Source: Entophlyctis helioformis (Eukaryota; Chytridiomycota; Chytridiomycetes; Chytridiales; Chytriomycetaceae). Taken from it: a stretch of 64,000 nucleotides of DNA. Every line of letters begins with the position of its first letter. The stretch's first letter is position 1. The DNA is taken from positions 62,001-126,000 of the forward strand of contig JAHLKH010000032.1 in NCBI GenBank assembly GCA_025526915.1. The letters run 5' to 3'. The notes beneath the pieces were generated by a model. That model was not told the origin of the DNA, did not search any database, and was given only the letters and a program-made list of their open reading frames with translations. The translations under genes were made by a program, and so were the position numbers. Positions 23,901 through 35,270 of this stretch are shown piece after piece.

Positions 23901-26900
23901 CTCTTGAATGGAGGCTGCAGGGATCGCATGGTAACTCATGACAACCGGCCGATTCCCAGACCAAGTTGATCGACTGGTACCACGCCAACATGTGCGAGGT
24001 TGTCGCAGAAGAGTGCGAGCGGACAGAGTTTGCCAAGCTGATTGCACTGATGCGCAAGACGGCCGAAGCCACTCCGTTTGGAAAGCTCATCTTTCTGTCT
24101 TCAACAATCAAGCGTCACTCGGACTACTTTGCTGGGATTGACGAAGGCAGAGAGAACGAAAAGCAGCGGTTCAAGCAGTCTGTCCAGACGCAGGAACTCG
24201 TGTCGAGCGAAGCAGGTCTTGGCACCGAGCGACTTGGGCGGCTGTGGTACTTGCCGCACCTGACCGAGATCATCTTGACCATGAGCGGGCCGGACAAGCC
24301 ACACAAGGGAGCAGTCGATCTGTCGCATCGCATCTTCCGCAACCGTCAGATCTACTTCAAGTCGACCAAGATTCATTCGCTGGTCCATGAGCTGTTTACC
24401 ATTGTGACTGTTTTCTCACATCTGCTGCAGGATCACCGACGATACGCAGCATCAGGTGCGTGCCAAGAGAATGCCATGCGGAATCATGGCTATCCATCTG
24501 CTCACGATGTGCGCACTCGTGATGTCCAGTCAAACAGCTTCGCGAGGCAGACTACATCGTGTCGACCATGAATTTGATCAAGCGAGATCTGCTCAACCAG
24601 GGCGAGCCGGCCGAGTACATCCGCGTGCAGAACTTTTTGAGTTCACGGTGGCAGTTTTGGTACCTCAAGCTCAAGTACGCGTTGTCCTTTTCAATCCACA
24701 CGCTCGATATGAACATGGTCCGTGTCTGCATGATATGCATTGCAGAGTACAGCCACTTCTGACACGCCTGTGATCTAGTTCCCAATGGATCGCGCCATTC
24801 TTGCTGCGCATTACGACAAGTGCATCACGAAAAAGTTTACGTATCTGCGCAAGCCCAAGCGCGGCAAGCACGAGAAGCCACTGAACCAGTCCAAGGTCGG
24901 CAGCGTGAGCGCAGGTTTCATAGCTTTGCAATGACTAACACTGTTTCACGGGACCGGACAGGCTTCGTTTGTCGTGACACGCACACATATTCCGACATAC
25001 TACGTATTTGGGTCGCTGAGTTCGGATGCCAAGCGTCTCTGCGACAGCAAAGTGCAAGAGATTGAAGAGGGCATCGAGGAGTATTTCCAAGTCATCCAGT
25101 TCAACGGATCCGAAGACGACATGACCAAGTCACTCACCGACTATCTGACGTCCAACATCAAGCTGCTCGCTCTTCGGCGTGACTATTTTCAACTCATCAC
25201 GGACGGCAAGCCGTTCAGAGTAAGCCTGGATTGCAGATCGTGAGAGAACGACGAGTCCCGTGGTCTGATTGTTGCTGCGACGCCGAATTGCACAGGATGA
25301 GGCGGCACAGGCAAAGTTCTTCCAGCGGTACAAGATGCGCATCATCGTTCCTTCCATACGGCTGTACCACAAATCTGGGGCCAAAGGAAGTATGTGAGCT
25401 TGACATTTCGGCGTCGAAACCGTTTGGAAAGGCTCGTAAGCTGACGACGTGCGGTCAATTCACGACACCAGATGCGAGCACAAGCTTCTTACTGCAGGAC
25501 GAAATCATCTCAGGAAATGCAGCAGGCGACTTTAACCGCATTGCACGCGGCGCATTCGACAAGTGCCAGCAGACGACGCTCCAGAACGAGCTCACGCGTG
25601 ACTTCACCGCCAAGCTTGTCAAGGAAGCGCAAGAGTATTTCGACAGGCTGACGGATGAGCGGCTGGGCCGGCTGTTCCGAACCAACAACACAGTCAACGT
25701 CGTATCGTCAACGGATTCGCCCGAGCTCGCATTCCGTGTCTCGGAAGAGGACTACAACACCAAAATGTCCATCTTCAATACGTTCTTGTCCGACCTGCAC
25801 CATGCAAGCGTTGAATTTGTGAGTAGCGTTGCAGACATGGACTGCCGTGTGTTTCTCGTTGCTAACCTTCCGGTGTGTGATGTGGACAGATGCAAGATCT
25901 CAAGGACAAACAGACAATCCAGCCCGTTGCGAAAGGTGGACGGCATCAGCCAAAGGCGGAAGTGGATGTGCAGGCATATGCTGCCTTTGACGACAAGAAG
26001 GTGTTTGCATGCAAGAAAGAGTTTCTAGGCCAGTCGGTAGGTCAAAATGCACGATGGATTCCAAGGCAAGCCAGCATGCTATGCACGCGGTTGGCTAATC
26101 ACTTGGAGCTTGCACTCTTGCCGATTGGACGCATAGATTGTGCGGCTGGCAACCCATCTTAACCAGTGGAAGTGCGATCGTGTGTCTGAGCAAGAACGGT
26201 TTGTTGGCGCACTCTATGGCCACCTGCTTGAAACGATCCGCAACTGCGAGCGCATCATTCTGTTCCAGGTGCAAGAAAAGCGAGACATGATGATGGTGCG
26301 GGTGTTGTAATGGCGTCTCTTGGTTGACGAGCAGTGCAGCAGTCTGACCGGAAACATGCAACTGCACAGACCTTCCGGCGAGAGGCGCGGCTTGTGGGGC
26401 ACGAGCTTGCACTCGACACATACAGTGAGCTGGCAAGTATGGCCGTCGAGCTCAGCGAGCTCCGCAAGAACCGCAAGATTGACGAGCGGAAGCTGCGCAA
26501 CCGGATTCTGGACGAGTACGACAGCCTTGTACAAGAGCTCATCAAGGAGATTGGCGTGCTGCGCCACCGCTTCCACGAGTACCAGATTGGCAACTTGAAC
26601 GATGTCATGAACATTATGGCCGAAGCCAAGAAGGAGCAGCTGATTGTCATGACGCAGAACGAGGATCTGCCGCTGACGATGCGCGAGACTGCGAGCGCAA
26701 TGATCATGCACGAAGAGCAGTTGGCATCTCTGCGCGAGCAGAACCACGAACTCAAGATGACGGTACGATGAGCGAGGCGTGCACTGGCTCGGCATGCCGC
26801 ATTGCTGACCGCTGTTGACCGGCAGGTGTTGAAAATCAGGTCCATGTTCACCATGAAGGAGCAGGCACTCAAGTGCTCCTTCAATCGGCAGGTGAGTGGC

Positions 26901-28405
26901 TGACCGACGCTGCGTGCTTTGATGGGTGCTTGGCATTGACTCTTGAGGCTTGCGATCACAACACACAGCTGCGAAAGCTTTCTGATGACAACAAGGTTGC
27001 AGAGGAGAAGCTGTGGGACAGCTACCGAGACGCCGAGGCTCGCGAACGAGCACTTCGCAAGCAGATGGCAAAGCTACAAAAGACAAAGTCGACTATTGAG
27101 TTCCAGAACGAGATGCTCCATCGGCAGCTTCGCGAAGAAGTAAGTAGAGCCCGAGTGCATACATAGGCACCTGCCGTCGACTGGATTCTGACACGATTGC
27201 TATGGTTGCGCACGCAGCAAACAAAGCCAAGAACAAACGCGTCGATGAAGTCTGGCGCAGCCGCCCAGATGAGCGAAAGAGCACCGCCCAAGAGCAGCAC
27301 CATGCGATCAGGCAAGAACGATGCCGCTCAGTCGCACAAGCTCACGGAGCTCGAGGACAGGCTGCGAAGGTACGAAGGCATCAACATTGACAATCTCATT
27401 CAAGAGTTGGCAAACAAGACGACGCTGCTCGAGGAGATGATTCAGGAGAAGCGCGACAAGGAGAAGCAAGCCAAGCGCGCGACGCAGACTGCCAAGGACA
27501 CACAGCGACGCGTCAAGTCTGCACGATGGAACGGGTCGCGCAGCCCGAGTCCCACACCGCCAAGCGGCGAATCAGGGCCCGAGTATGACTCTGTCTTGCG
27601 ATCTGGGCCATCAGCAACTGGATCTGTCGCGCCAGGTGCTAGAGCCGCATCGGCAGCAGAGCCAGAAACGCAGGAAGACCGCAACAACATTGAGCTCAAC
27701 TCGCACATGGTCGACAAGGTGCACGAGCTTATGCGCGAAAACAAGGCGCTCAGACGCAAGCTGTTCCTCAACGGCATTCAGTTGCCTCCCGAGAGCCGCA
27801 TGGTGACGTATCTGCGGTCGGGATACGGTACGCCGCGCTTCGACTCTGGCGTGGCAACCAGCACATACAACAGCCGCGTCGCGTCACCCGACAGGTCACG
27901 GCCTCGCACGGGTCTTGCACCACCGCAGAGCGAAGGCAGCCGGAGGTCTGCCGGGATACTGCGCAACTCTGTCACGCCAGCAACAAGACACTCGTCTGCC
28001 CATCAGCGCGGTGACGGCGGCGATCGTGGCGGTGACGCGGACACTGGCGACGATCAGGCAGGACAGTTTCCTCGCCGGCCGCAGACCGCCAATCCCAGCG
28101 GTAATGGTAATGGTAATGGTGGTGGCGGTGGCGGTGGTGCAGGACTCCCGCCGCTGGAGCGGACGCCCGTGTATGCGCGACTTGGCAGCGGCAAGCAGGT
28201 CGGCTTTGCGCGCGATCCCGTGGAAGGCGACGTCCAGATCCCAGCGCCAGCGCATCGGACGAGCCTGTCGCCCATGCCGCCCGACACAGGCAAGTCCACT
28301 GGTCTCCCACACTACGTGCATCCGCATGCAATGGCTGACAATGTGTTGTGTTTCTTGCAGATCCACGGCAGCGGCCACAGACAGCACCGCTGGGACGGCG
28401 AGTGA
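17940..28405 (+). CDS. Giant (~2,700 aa) coiled-coil protein, about 32 exons, probably flagellar (CCDC162-like?)
   Basis: The start is ATG 17940 (MSSQAALGAAG). Most exons were traced through splice motifs and phase, for example 18364-18461, 18943-19091, 19400-20069, 20317-20715, 21638-21855, 22667-23107, 23960-24455, 24962-25219, 25472-25818, 26340-26762 and 27218-28405. Near 22.0-22.3 kb and 23.8 kb the joins are uncertain. Globular blocks include SKYEVYKSARKDNVEGILKV, LFSLNQLRVQKKRADH and DYLTSNIKLLALRRDYFQL. Exons after 26.3 kb are heptad-rich coiled coil. The tail is Ser/Pro/Gly-rich with RRPQTANPSG. The frame moves by one extra base near 18713 and near 19737. The length and repeated helices recall ciliary coiled-coil proteins of the CCDC162 type, but that name is from memory and unverified. 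That there is a single large gene is much surer than its identity. Confidence 0.75.
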
Positions 28406-28421
28406 GCTTTACCCATCAAAA

Positions 28422-30230
28422 ATGAAGGCCGCCGCATACACCCTCACTGCGCAGGACTCGGACATTCTCCTTGCTGTTGTCGCCAATCTGGCCAATGCCA
28501 GCAAGGCCACCACTGTTGCTGTCAAGCCCGTGAAGGAGGTGAGCCAGCACTGCCGTGCCCAGCCGAGTCATGGCCGCCGAGTCATGACTGCCAGGCTTTG
28601 GGCAGCCGACAAGCGCCGACAAGCGCCGAGAGTCGTTTGTGATCTCGCAACGCAGCGGCTCGCTTGACATGGCGAGCGACGCACGATGGGAACAGGCATG
28701 GGAAAAGGCATGGGAACAGGCATGGGCACTGACATGGGCACTGCCTGCACTTTTCTGGCACGCCCACGCCTGTGCGCCTCACACAGCCGAGCACGACTGC
28801 CACTCTCACGTCGGGTGCCAAGCCAGGCGACTCGATCAGCGGGCCAATCACCATCGCAACGTTCCTGCTGAACAAGGCCGGCAGAGCCGATCTGCTCGGC
28901 TCGACCGACGAGGAGACTGCTGCCATCGCCGACTCTGCTGCCACGTTTGCATCCCAGACGGCTGCTGCTCTCAAGGCCGACCGTCTCGCCGCCCTTTCTG
29001 TAAGACCCTGTCTGGCGTCACGCCAACGATCGCCCTGTCAACGGAGCAATGACGTGAGCTGACTCGAACACTGCGGGCAGCAACTGAATGACTTTTTGGT
29101 CAGCCGTGTCTTTGCCGTGGGCACCACGCTCTCTCTTGCCGATCTTGTGCTGTTTGGCACGCTTTACAACGTCGCTGTAAGTGCAATCGTCCTGGCGATG
29201 CCTTGGCTGCTGGCTGATCCCCTTTGTGCATGCAGTTTATGTACACGGAGCGCCTGCAGATCCCCAACGTTGTCCGCTACTACGATCTGATCCAGAACGT
29301 TCTGCGTGAACTGGCGCCTGCAACGAACATCCGCATCGTCGAGTTTGATCTCGAGGTGCCGTTTGTGCCCAAGCCTCCCGCTGCCGTTGCTGAGAAGAAG
29401 GCCGACAAGAAGGCCGACGGAAAGGCCCCGGCTGCCGAAGCTGTCCCTACCTCTGCTGATGACGGCAAGAAGGCCGACAAGAAGAAGGGCAATGCTGCAC
29501 CTGCACCTGCCACTACGCCTGCACCTGCATCTGCACCTGCACCTGCCACCACTGCAGACAAGAAGAAGGGCGACAAAAAGGCCGAAGCCAAGCCTGCCGC
29601 TCCCGCCGCTGCCCCCTCTGCTGCATCTGCATCCGCTGCAGGTAGGCATTCGTTTGCACTGTCTGCGTTTGATCAATGGCTGACTGTCTGGTGCGATGGA
29701 CAGATGCCGCACTGCCCGACCCGTCCAAGCTGGACATTCGCGTTGGCACGATCGTGTCTGTCAGCAGACACCCAGATGCCGACACGCTCTACGTTGAGGA
29801 AGTGGATCTTGGCGAAGACAAGGTGCGCACCGTCGTGTCAGGGCTGGTCAAGTACATGACCGCCGACCAGCTCGAGAACCGCAAGGTGCTTCTGCTGTGC
29901 AACCTCAAGCCCGCCAAGATGCGCGGCATCGAGTCGCAAGCGATGGTGCTTGCCGCCACATCTGCCGACGGCACCACGGTGGAGCTGCTGGACCCTCCTG
30001 CCGGCTCTGCCAACGGCGATGTCGCGTACTTTGACGGATACAAGGGCGTTCCCGAGAAGCAGCTCAACTCCAAGAAGAAGGTGTGGGAGAGCATCCAGCC
30101 TCAGCTGCAGACGGACAAGAAGCGACAGGCGTTGTATGTGGTGCCCGATGCGGCCAAGAAACAGTGTCTCCTGCGAACGGATCGCGGTGTGTGCACCGTC
30201 AAGACGGTGACTGGTGCCTCGATCAAATAG
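28422..30230 (+). CDS. ARC1: Arc1/AIMP1-type tRNA-binding aminoacylation cofactor, five exons, 452 aa
   Basis: Exons 28422-28538, 28787-28999, 29081-29176, 29236-29641 and 29704-30230 give 453 codons with consistent phases. The N-terminal third (TFASQTAAALKADRLAALS, LSLADLVLFGTLYNVA) looks like the helical GST-C-like module that docks aminoacyl-tRNA synthetases. A Lys/Ala-rich linker follows, with repeats of KKADKKADG and of Ala-Pro. The C-terminal half is an EMAPII-type OB-fold tRNA-binding domain: PSKLDIRVGTIVSVSRHPDA, DTLYVEEVDLGE, LLCNLKPAKMRGIESQAMVL. In yeast Arc1p binds MetRS and GluRS and delivers tRNA to them in the cytoplasm. The start lies only 16 bp past the stop of the upstream gene, leaving almost no room for a separate leader. 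Confidence 0.92.
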
Positions 30231-30342
30231 ACGAACGAATGAAGGATCGGCGGCGGCCTGCCAGCCAAGCGCCGCCCATGTCAACGTCTGCATGTGTCCC
30301 GCATTCATTGGAGAGAGTCTCGGCATCTCTAGATCTCTGGAT

Positions 30343-31624
30343 CTACTCTTCCGCGGGCTTGGGACGGTCGACAACAGGGAACCGGAACGACGAGATGACG
30401 CTGCCGGTCTTGCCGTCCGTGAGCGTGCCTTCGAGCACCTGGCCGGCCTTGACCGCACCCACGCCTTCGGGAGTGCCTGTGACGGCGGCAATGCCAGATC
30501 AGTCAATGCATCCACGCCAGCATGCAGATAGACAGGCAGACCGACACGCAGACAGGCAGACAGTCAGTCAGTTCAACAGCGTACCCGTCATGATCAGATC
30601 GCCCTTTTCCAGACGCATGATCGTGCTGACGTGGCTGATGAGCGTGGGGATGCTGAACACCATGTCGGCCGTCGAGCCATCCTGCGTGACCTTGCCGTCG
30701 ACCTTGAGGTTGAGGTTGAGGTTGGCATGGTCCTTGATCTTGGCCGGCTCGATGAAATCGCCAATGGGCGAGAAGGTGTCGTAGCCCTTGGCGACGGTCC
30801 ACGGCTGGCCGCTCTTCTTGGCCTGGTCCTGGATGTTGCGCGCCGTCATGTCGAGGGCGAGCACATAGCCACCAATGTACGAGGCGGCTGCCGACACGGG
30901 GATGTCCCTGCCGTCCTTGCCAATGACCACGCCGAGCTCGACTGGATGAGACATGGGCGGTCGTTGTGAGATGTGCTGGCGGGCTGGCGGAACGGCAGAT
31001 CGCAGGGCAGACACATACGCTCGTGGTGCACGACGGCGCCGTGGGGAATCTCAATGGCTCCGGGCTGCTGCACATACGACGATGTGGGCTTGAGGAAGAA
31101 CATGGGCGACTCGGGCACAGCGTTGCCGAGCTCCTTGGCGTGCTTGCTGTCCAGCCGTATCCGCCCCGCCCCGCCCGTCACCCCGTCACCCCGTGACGCA
31201 CAGAAGCCGTCGCAGGCGAAGCATGTGTGTCAGCAATAGATACACCGCACATGGCCGGATATACGGCCAGCTGATGCTTGCAGGCAACAGAGAGGCAGGT
31301 GCGAGTATAGCTGCCACGGCGCAGCAAGAGCGCCATGCCCACAGGCTGCTGGCTGGCATGCGCTGGCTGGTGCATCTGGGTCGGCAGCAGGCAGGTACGC
31401 ACGCATAGTTCCAGCCGAAAGCGCAGATCTTGCGGCCCGTCTGGACAAAGTTGCGGACCATGTTGTCGGATGCAGCGGAAACATGGTTGAATGCCATTGC
31501 ATCGATGGGCACCACTGCATCCCCCCACACGAAGAGCACTGCGACGGCCTCCAGCGGGCACTCACGCATAGTTGCGGCCAATGGCAACGATCTTGCGGCC
31601 GACCGAGGCAAAGTTATGCACCAT
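30343..31624 (-). CDS. FAHD1: FAHD1-type acylpyruvase (fumarylacetoacetate hydrolase family), four exons, 225 aa
   Basis: Minus-strand exons 31624-31566, 31146-31019, 30941-30585 and 30476-30343 give 226 codons in frame. The start reads MVHNFASVGRKIVAIGRNYA, the canonical first strand of the FAH fold. Next come KHAKELGNAVPESPMFFLKP and HHELELGVVIGK with the metal-binding Glu residues. Then come GYVLALDMTARNIQ, TFSPIGDFI, GDLIMTGTPEGVG and a C-terminal VISSFRFPVVDRPK. FAHD1 enzymes hydrolyse acylpyruvates or decarboxylate oxaloacetate, often in mitochondria. A second, similar first exon lies inside intron 1 (31461-31403). The conserved order and complete length make the call secure. Confidence 0.93.
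31403..31461 (-). other. Alternative or decayed duplicate first exon of the FAHD1 gene
   Basis: This 59-bp block reads MVRNFVQTGRKICAFGWNYA before a GTGCGT donor. It has the same length, phase and ending (TATGC then GT) as the canonical first exon at 31624-31566. The two starts are 163 bp apart. The conserved Arg of the GRNYA motif is Trp here. It could be a mutually exclusive first exon or a degenerating tandem copy. Confidence 0.7.
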
Positions 31625-31688
31625 TTTGGCAGAGTGGTGAAGTTGGACCCGAAGCCTTGATCAGGGATGAAGTGATGCATGACCTCAC

Positions 31689-31845
31689 GTGACATTGCAC
31701 TGCTCCAGTAATAGTTGAGCGGTCGGTGCACTGTGCTGCAGTCTGTGCACTCGTAGCGTCGCAGGTTAGTGCGGTTCTTGTCTGGGATCCGCTGCTTACA
31801 CTGCGGGCACATCTGGCTGGTCAGGTTCTCGTTGCAGCGGTAGAT
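31689..31845 (-). other. Orphan zinc-ribbon-like exon
   Basis: Read on the minus strand after an acceptor-like ACACACAG, the sequence encodes IYRCNENLTSQMCPQCKQRI, then RRYECTDCSTVHRPLNYYWS, and reaches a GTGAGG donor-like site. The CxxC pairs spaced about 19 residues apart look like a treble-clef or zinc-ribbon. No start codon fits and I could not connect it to the Gln-rich gene upstream or to FAHD1 downstream. It may be an exon of either, a separate small gene, or chance. Confidence 0.35.
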
Positions 31846-31884
31846 CTGTGTGTGTGTGCATGATCATGTGTCAGTTGGTGCACA

Positions 31885-31910
31885 GATGGATGGATGGATG
31901 GATGGATGGA
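31885..31910. repeat. GATG microsatellite
   Basis: About six tandem copies of a tetranucleotide (GATG) lie between the zinc-ribbon exon and the Gln-rich gene. They have no coding meaning that I can see. Confidence 0.85.
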
Positions 31911-32036
31911 CAGCGTGGCATCAGACGCACAAAGGCATATCCAGACGATCGCAGATGCCTGGCAAAACAAGTGCCCCAAAGAAGAGCAGAATGCCACTGT
32001 GTGATCTCTAGTGCGCTTGGCAGCAACAGAGCATCT

Positions 32037-35000
32037 TCATTGCGAAGCCAAAAGTACAGGCGCTTTGTTTGCCGAGACAGTGGCGGCAGCTGCGTTCACA
32101 AGCGTTGATGCAGTCATGCCTGTTGAAGACGCGACCTCAGCGGATGAGTCGATCGCTTCGATCTTCTTGGCGAGCTGGGCGGGTTGGTGAGAGTTTGAAA
32201 ACGCTTGCTGAGCACCTGGATAGGCTTGCTGCTGCTGTTGTTGCTGCTGGACCTGGGCGTATCCCTGCTGCTGCTGGTGCTGTTGTTGCAGGTCATGGTA
32301 CGGTGCGTGTTGTTGCTGGGGAGGATACTGCTGGTAGTGGGTGTAGTAGGCTGCATTCGCTTGTGAGACGGCCTGGCCTTGGACCGTGGTTGATGGCGGC
32401 GGCATCAGCTGGACAGCGTGCTGCTGCTGCTGCTGCTGCTGCTGCGGAGGGTATGCTGGCATGATCTGGGCAGGCGGCTGTTGCATGTACGACCACGTCG
32501 CGTAGGGACCATATCCAGCAGGAGGGCCACCTAGATACGCGGTCGTGTGCTGGTAGTACTGCTGCTGCTGTTGCGCCTGTGTCTGTACCTGCGCCTGTGC
32601 CGCTGGGTACTGGCTCTGGGCATAGACGTATCCGGTGTTGTAGGACTGGCTGGCGCTGTTCTCGACGAGCGTGGTGGTGCTGCTACTGCTGCTGCTGACG
32701 CCCATTTGGCGAAGCAGCAGCTGTTGGTGCATGAGCGCCGACGACGTGAGCGGGATCGTCGCGGCCACCGACGACATGGACACCAGTTGGTTGTCGGTGC
32801 CAGGCGTCGCCCGGGCGTCCTGCGATCGGTCTGGCGACATGGGGCGGATGGGGAACAGCTCCCAGCCCAAGGCGCACGGGCCAGTCGATAGAGTGGACGG
32901 CTGCTCGGTAGATGCAGGGCCAGACCCACCAGCCGCTGCAGCGGTAGTCGGCAGACACCGGATTCCGTAGCCACGGGCCAGGATCGAGTCGAGCAGCCGG
33001 GTCAGGCTCTGGATGTCGGACAGCGGAATGCCGTACAGCAGCCTGCGCTCGTGCTGCTGCTGCTCGTACAGCTGCTCGGCGGCAGACGACAGCCACAGCC
33101 AGTCGGTCGCCGGCGGCCGCTTGGGAGGCAGCTGCGGCTGGGTGCTGTCTGCGTCCAACGCCGGCCGAGATGGCTGCTGCTGGGCCAGTGGCTGGGCTAG
33201 TGGCTGGGCCGGCTGGGCAGGGTATGCGTGCGACTGCGGGTAGTAGCCTGCGGCAGGGGCGGCGCCAGGAACTGGACCGGCAGCATAGGGATAGCCAGGG
33301 TACTGGGTCGCGTAGGGGCTGGCAAGCGGGTGGCCGTACGGCGGATGGTGGTACTGGGACGGGTAAGTGTGGGTCTGGTGTGGCTGCGACGGGTGGCCTT
33401 GGTGGCTCGAGTGCTCATGCGGTACGTGGGATCCAGACGCCGACATGGGCGACAGGTTCGAGGCATCGATGCCGCCCCGGCTGGTCGAAGCTGGAGACAC
33501 GGCTGCTGTTGCCGAGGCCGAGACCGACACGGGCAACGGGGCCGAGCCGCCAGCGTCGGACGGCACAAACGCAGCCGCGTGCGAGCCTCGTCGTGGCAAG
33601 TCCATACGTGGCAACGTCGGCGACACTTGGTGCTGCTGCTGCTGCTGCTCCAGATACGGTGGCTGCTGCTGTTGGGCACGCTGCTGTTGGAGCTGCGCGT
33701 AGCTGGGCAATGGCTGGTGCGGTGCAAGCATCGGCGGGTGGGGGAGGCTCGCAGGGTGAGGAGGGTAAGGCACCAAAGACCCCTCCACGCTCTCTCCGCC
33801 GATTGTTCCGATTGTTCCGTGTGCTCCGTGATCTCCGTGTGTTCCGTGTGCGCCATGGCCCACAATGCTGTTGTCGCGCGTGCCGACCGCCGATGTGGAT
33901 GCTGACGATGAGGGATTTGGGCCGCCGCCGGAAGACGCGGCCCGATCTCCGGCGATGCGATTTCCGCCGTCCCACGTTGGCATTGAGGAACATTGCGACA
34001 CGGTTGCGTCCGTCTGGTCGTGCGACAGGTGACTCGTGGCACGGGCCGGGCCCGTGGCGGACGGCTCGTATGCATGAGAACGCGCGTGTGCTTGGGCAAA
34101 ATGGCCGTGCGGTGATGACGAGCTGCTGGCATACGACAGCGACGACGACGGCATCTGTGGATGGGGCGGGACGGCCAGCTTGGGTGGCATGCCCGACGTG
34201 GACGCAGACGCAGACGCAGACACAGACGCGGACGCGGATACATTGCGCGCCATGTGCTGTTCAAGAGACATGAGCGAGGGCGTTTTCGAGGAGAAGCTTG
34301 CCGCATCGCCATGCAGGCGTGCGCCATATCCTCCAGCTCCAGCTCCAGACGATGACGCCGTCCCTGCTGCTGCCATTCCTGCGAGATGCGACGCTGCTGC
34401 ATCAAGAGCAGCGGCAGACGAAGAAGACGACAACGACGAGACGAACGGCTTTCCGTCAGGGCTGCCATAGCTTCCGCGACGATTCAGTCCAGCGTCTGCG
34501 GAGGCACCGGCACCTGCGCTGTTGTTGGGATGGTTGCCAGATCCGCCGGAGCTGTTTGGCTCGTCGTGCAGATCGTCGGCCGGAGCGCTTAGACCGATGA
34601 CGGCAGAGAGGCGGGGCTCGTCCTGCGAGACTAGGCCGGTGACCACCTTGGCTTCGAGCAGGTCTCGCCAGACGCTCTCGATGATGGTCGATGTAATCGA
34701 CTCGTGCTCGCGGTTGACACGCAGGACCACCGTCTCCCATAGCGTTCTGAGCTCGGCGCGAGACTTGGCCAGCTTCTTGAGCGACCGGCACAGCCGCTCG
34801 CGGCATGGCAGCTCCTCGAAGCCGTCGAGATGCTGCATCGATGTGCATATACATCGGACATGCAAGCGTGCAGAGAAGAGCAGGTTAGAGCAGAGCAGGA
34901 GTCCCGCGTGTGCGAAACTGCAGTGTTAGAGGGCATATCCCTGGAGCATTCATGCAGTGCAGATAGACAACAGCAGATACACCGACGCGAGTGTATCAAC

Positions 35001-35270
35001 GAGTGTATCAGTGACCACAGGGCAGCGTACCGTCAGCACAATGGCGCAGTCCAGAAAGCGGTACACTTGGGCCCGCGATATCTTCCAGGCGTCACGAAAG
35101 TAGGACTCGAGCGACGTCGACTTGGCCTTGTACAGCTTCTTGGACACGATTTCCTGCACGGCAAGCACCGTTCGCCTGAACTTTTTGAGCTTTTTCTGGT
35201 AGTCGTCGTGGTTGAGATGATGGAGGACCTTGAGGTCGATCTTTTGCTCCTCGCGGAACAGAATGTCCAT
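32037..35270 (-). CDS. Gln-rich protein with a conserved N-terminal helical domain, two exons, 1,011 aa
   Basis: Exon 1 (35270-35031, 80 codons, start MDILFREEQKIDLKVLHHLN) joins exon 2 (34832-32037) in phase 0 over a 198-bp intron. The N-terminal 150 residues look ordered and conserved: SLESYFRDAWKISRAQVYRF, DGFEELPCRERLCRSLKKLA and HESITSTIIESVWRDLLEA. I recall similar blocks in proteins of other fungi but cannot name the domain. A Ser/Ala-rich region and long Gln/Pro/Tyr-rich stretches (QQQQQQQQHAVQLMP, AQVQQQQQQQQAYPG) fill the rest. The CAG runs make the codon pattern repetitive. Such Gln-rich tails occur in transcription and RNA-binding regulators, so a regulatory role is possible but is only inference. 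Confidence 0.75.

Noticed and set aside
30510..30575. CAGACAGGCAGAC repeats as possible telomere-like or integration sequence
   Set aside because: They lie within an intron of FAHD1 (30584-30477) and are short, degenerate simple repeats.
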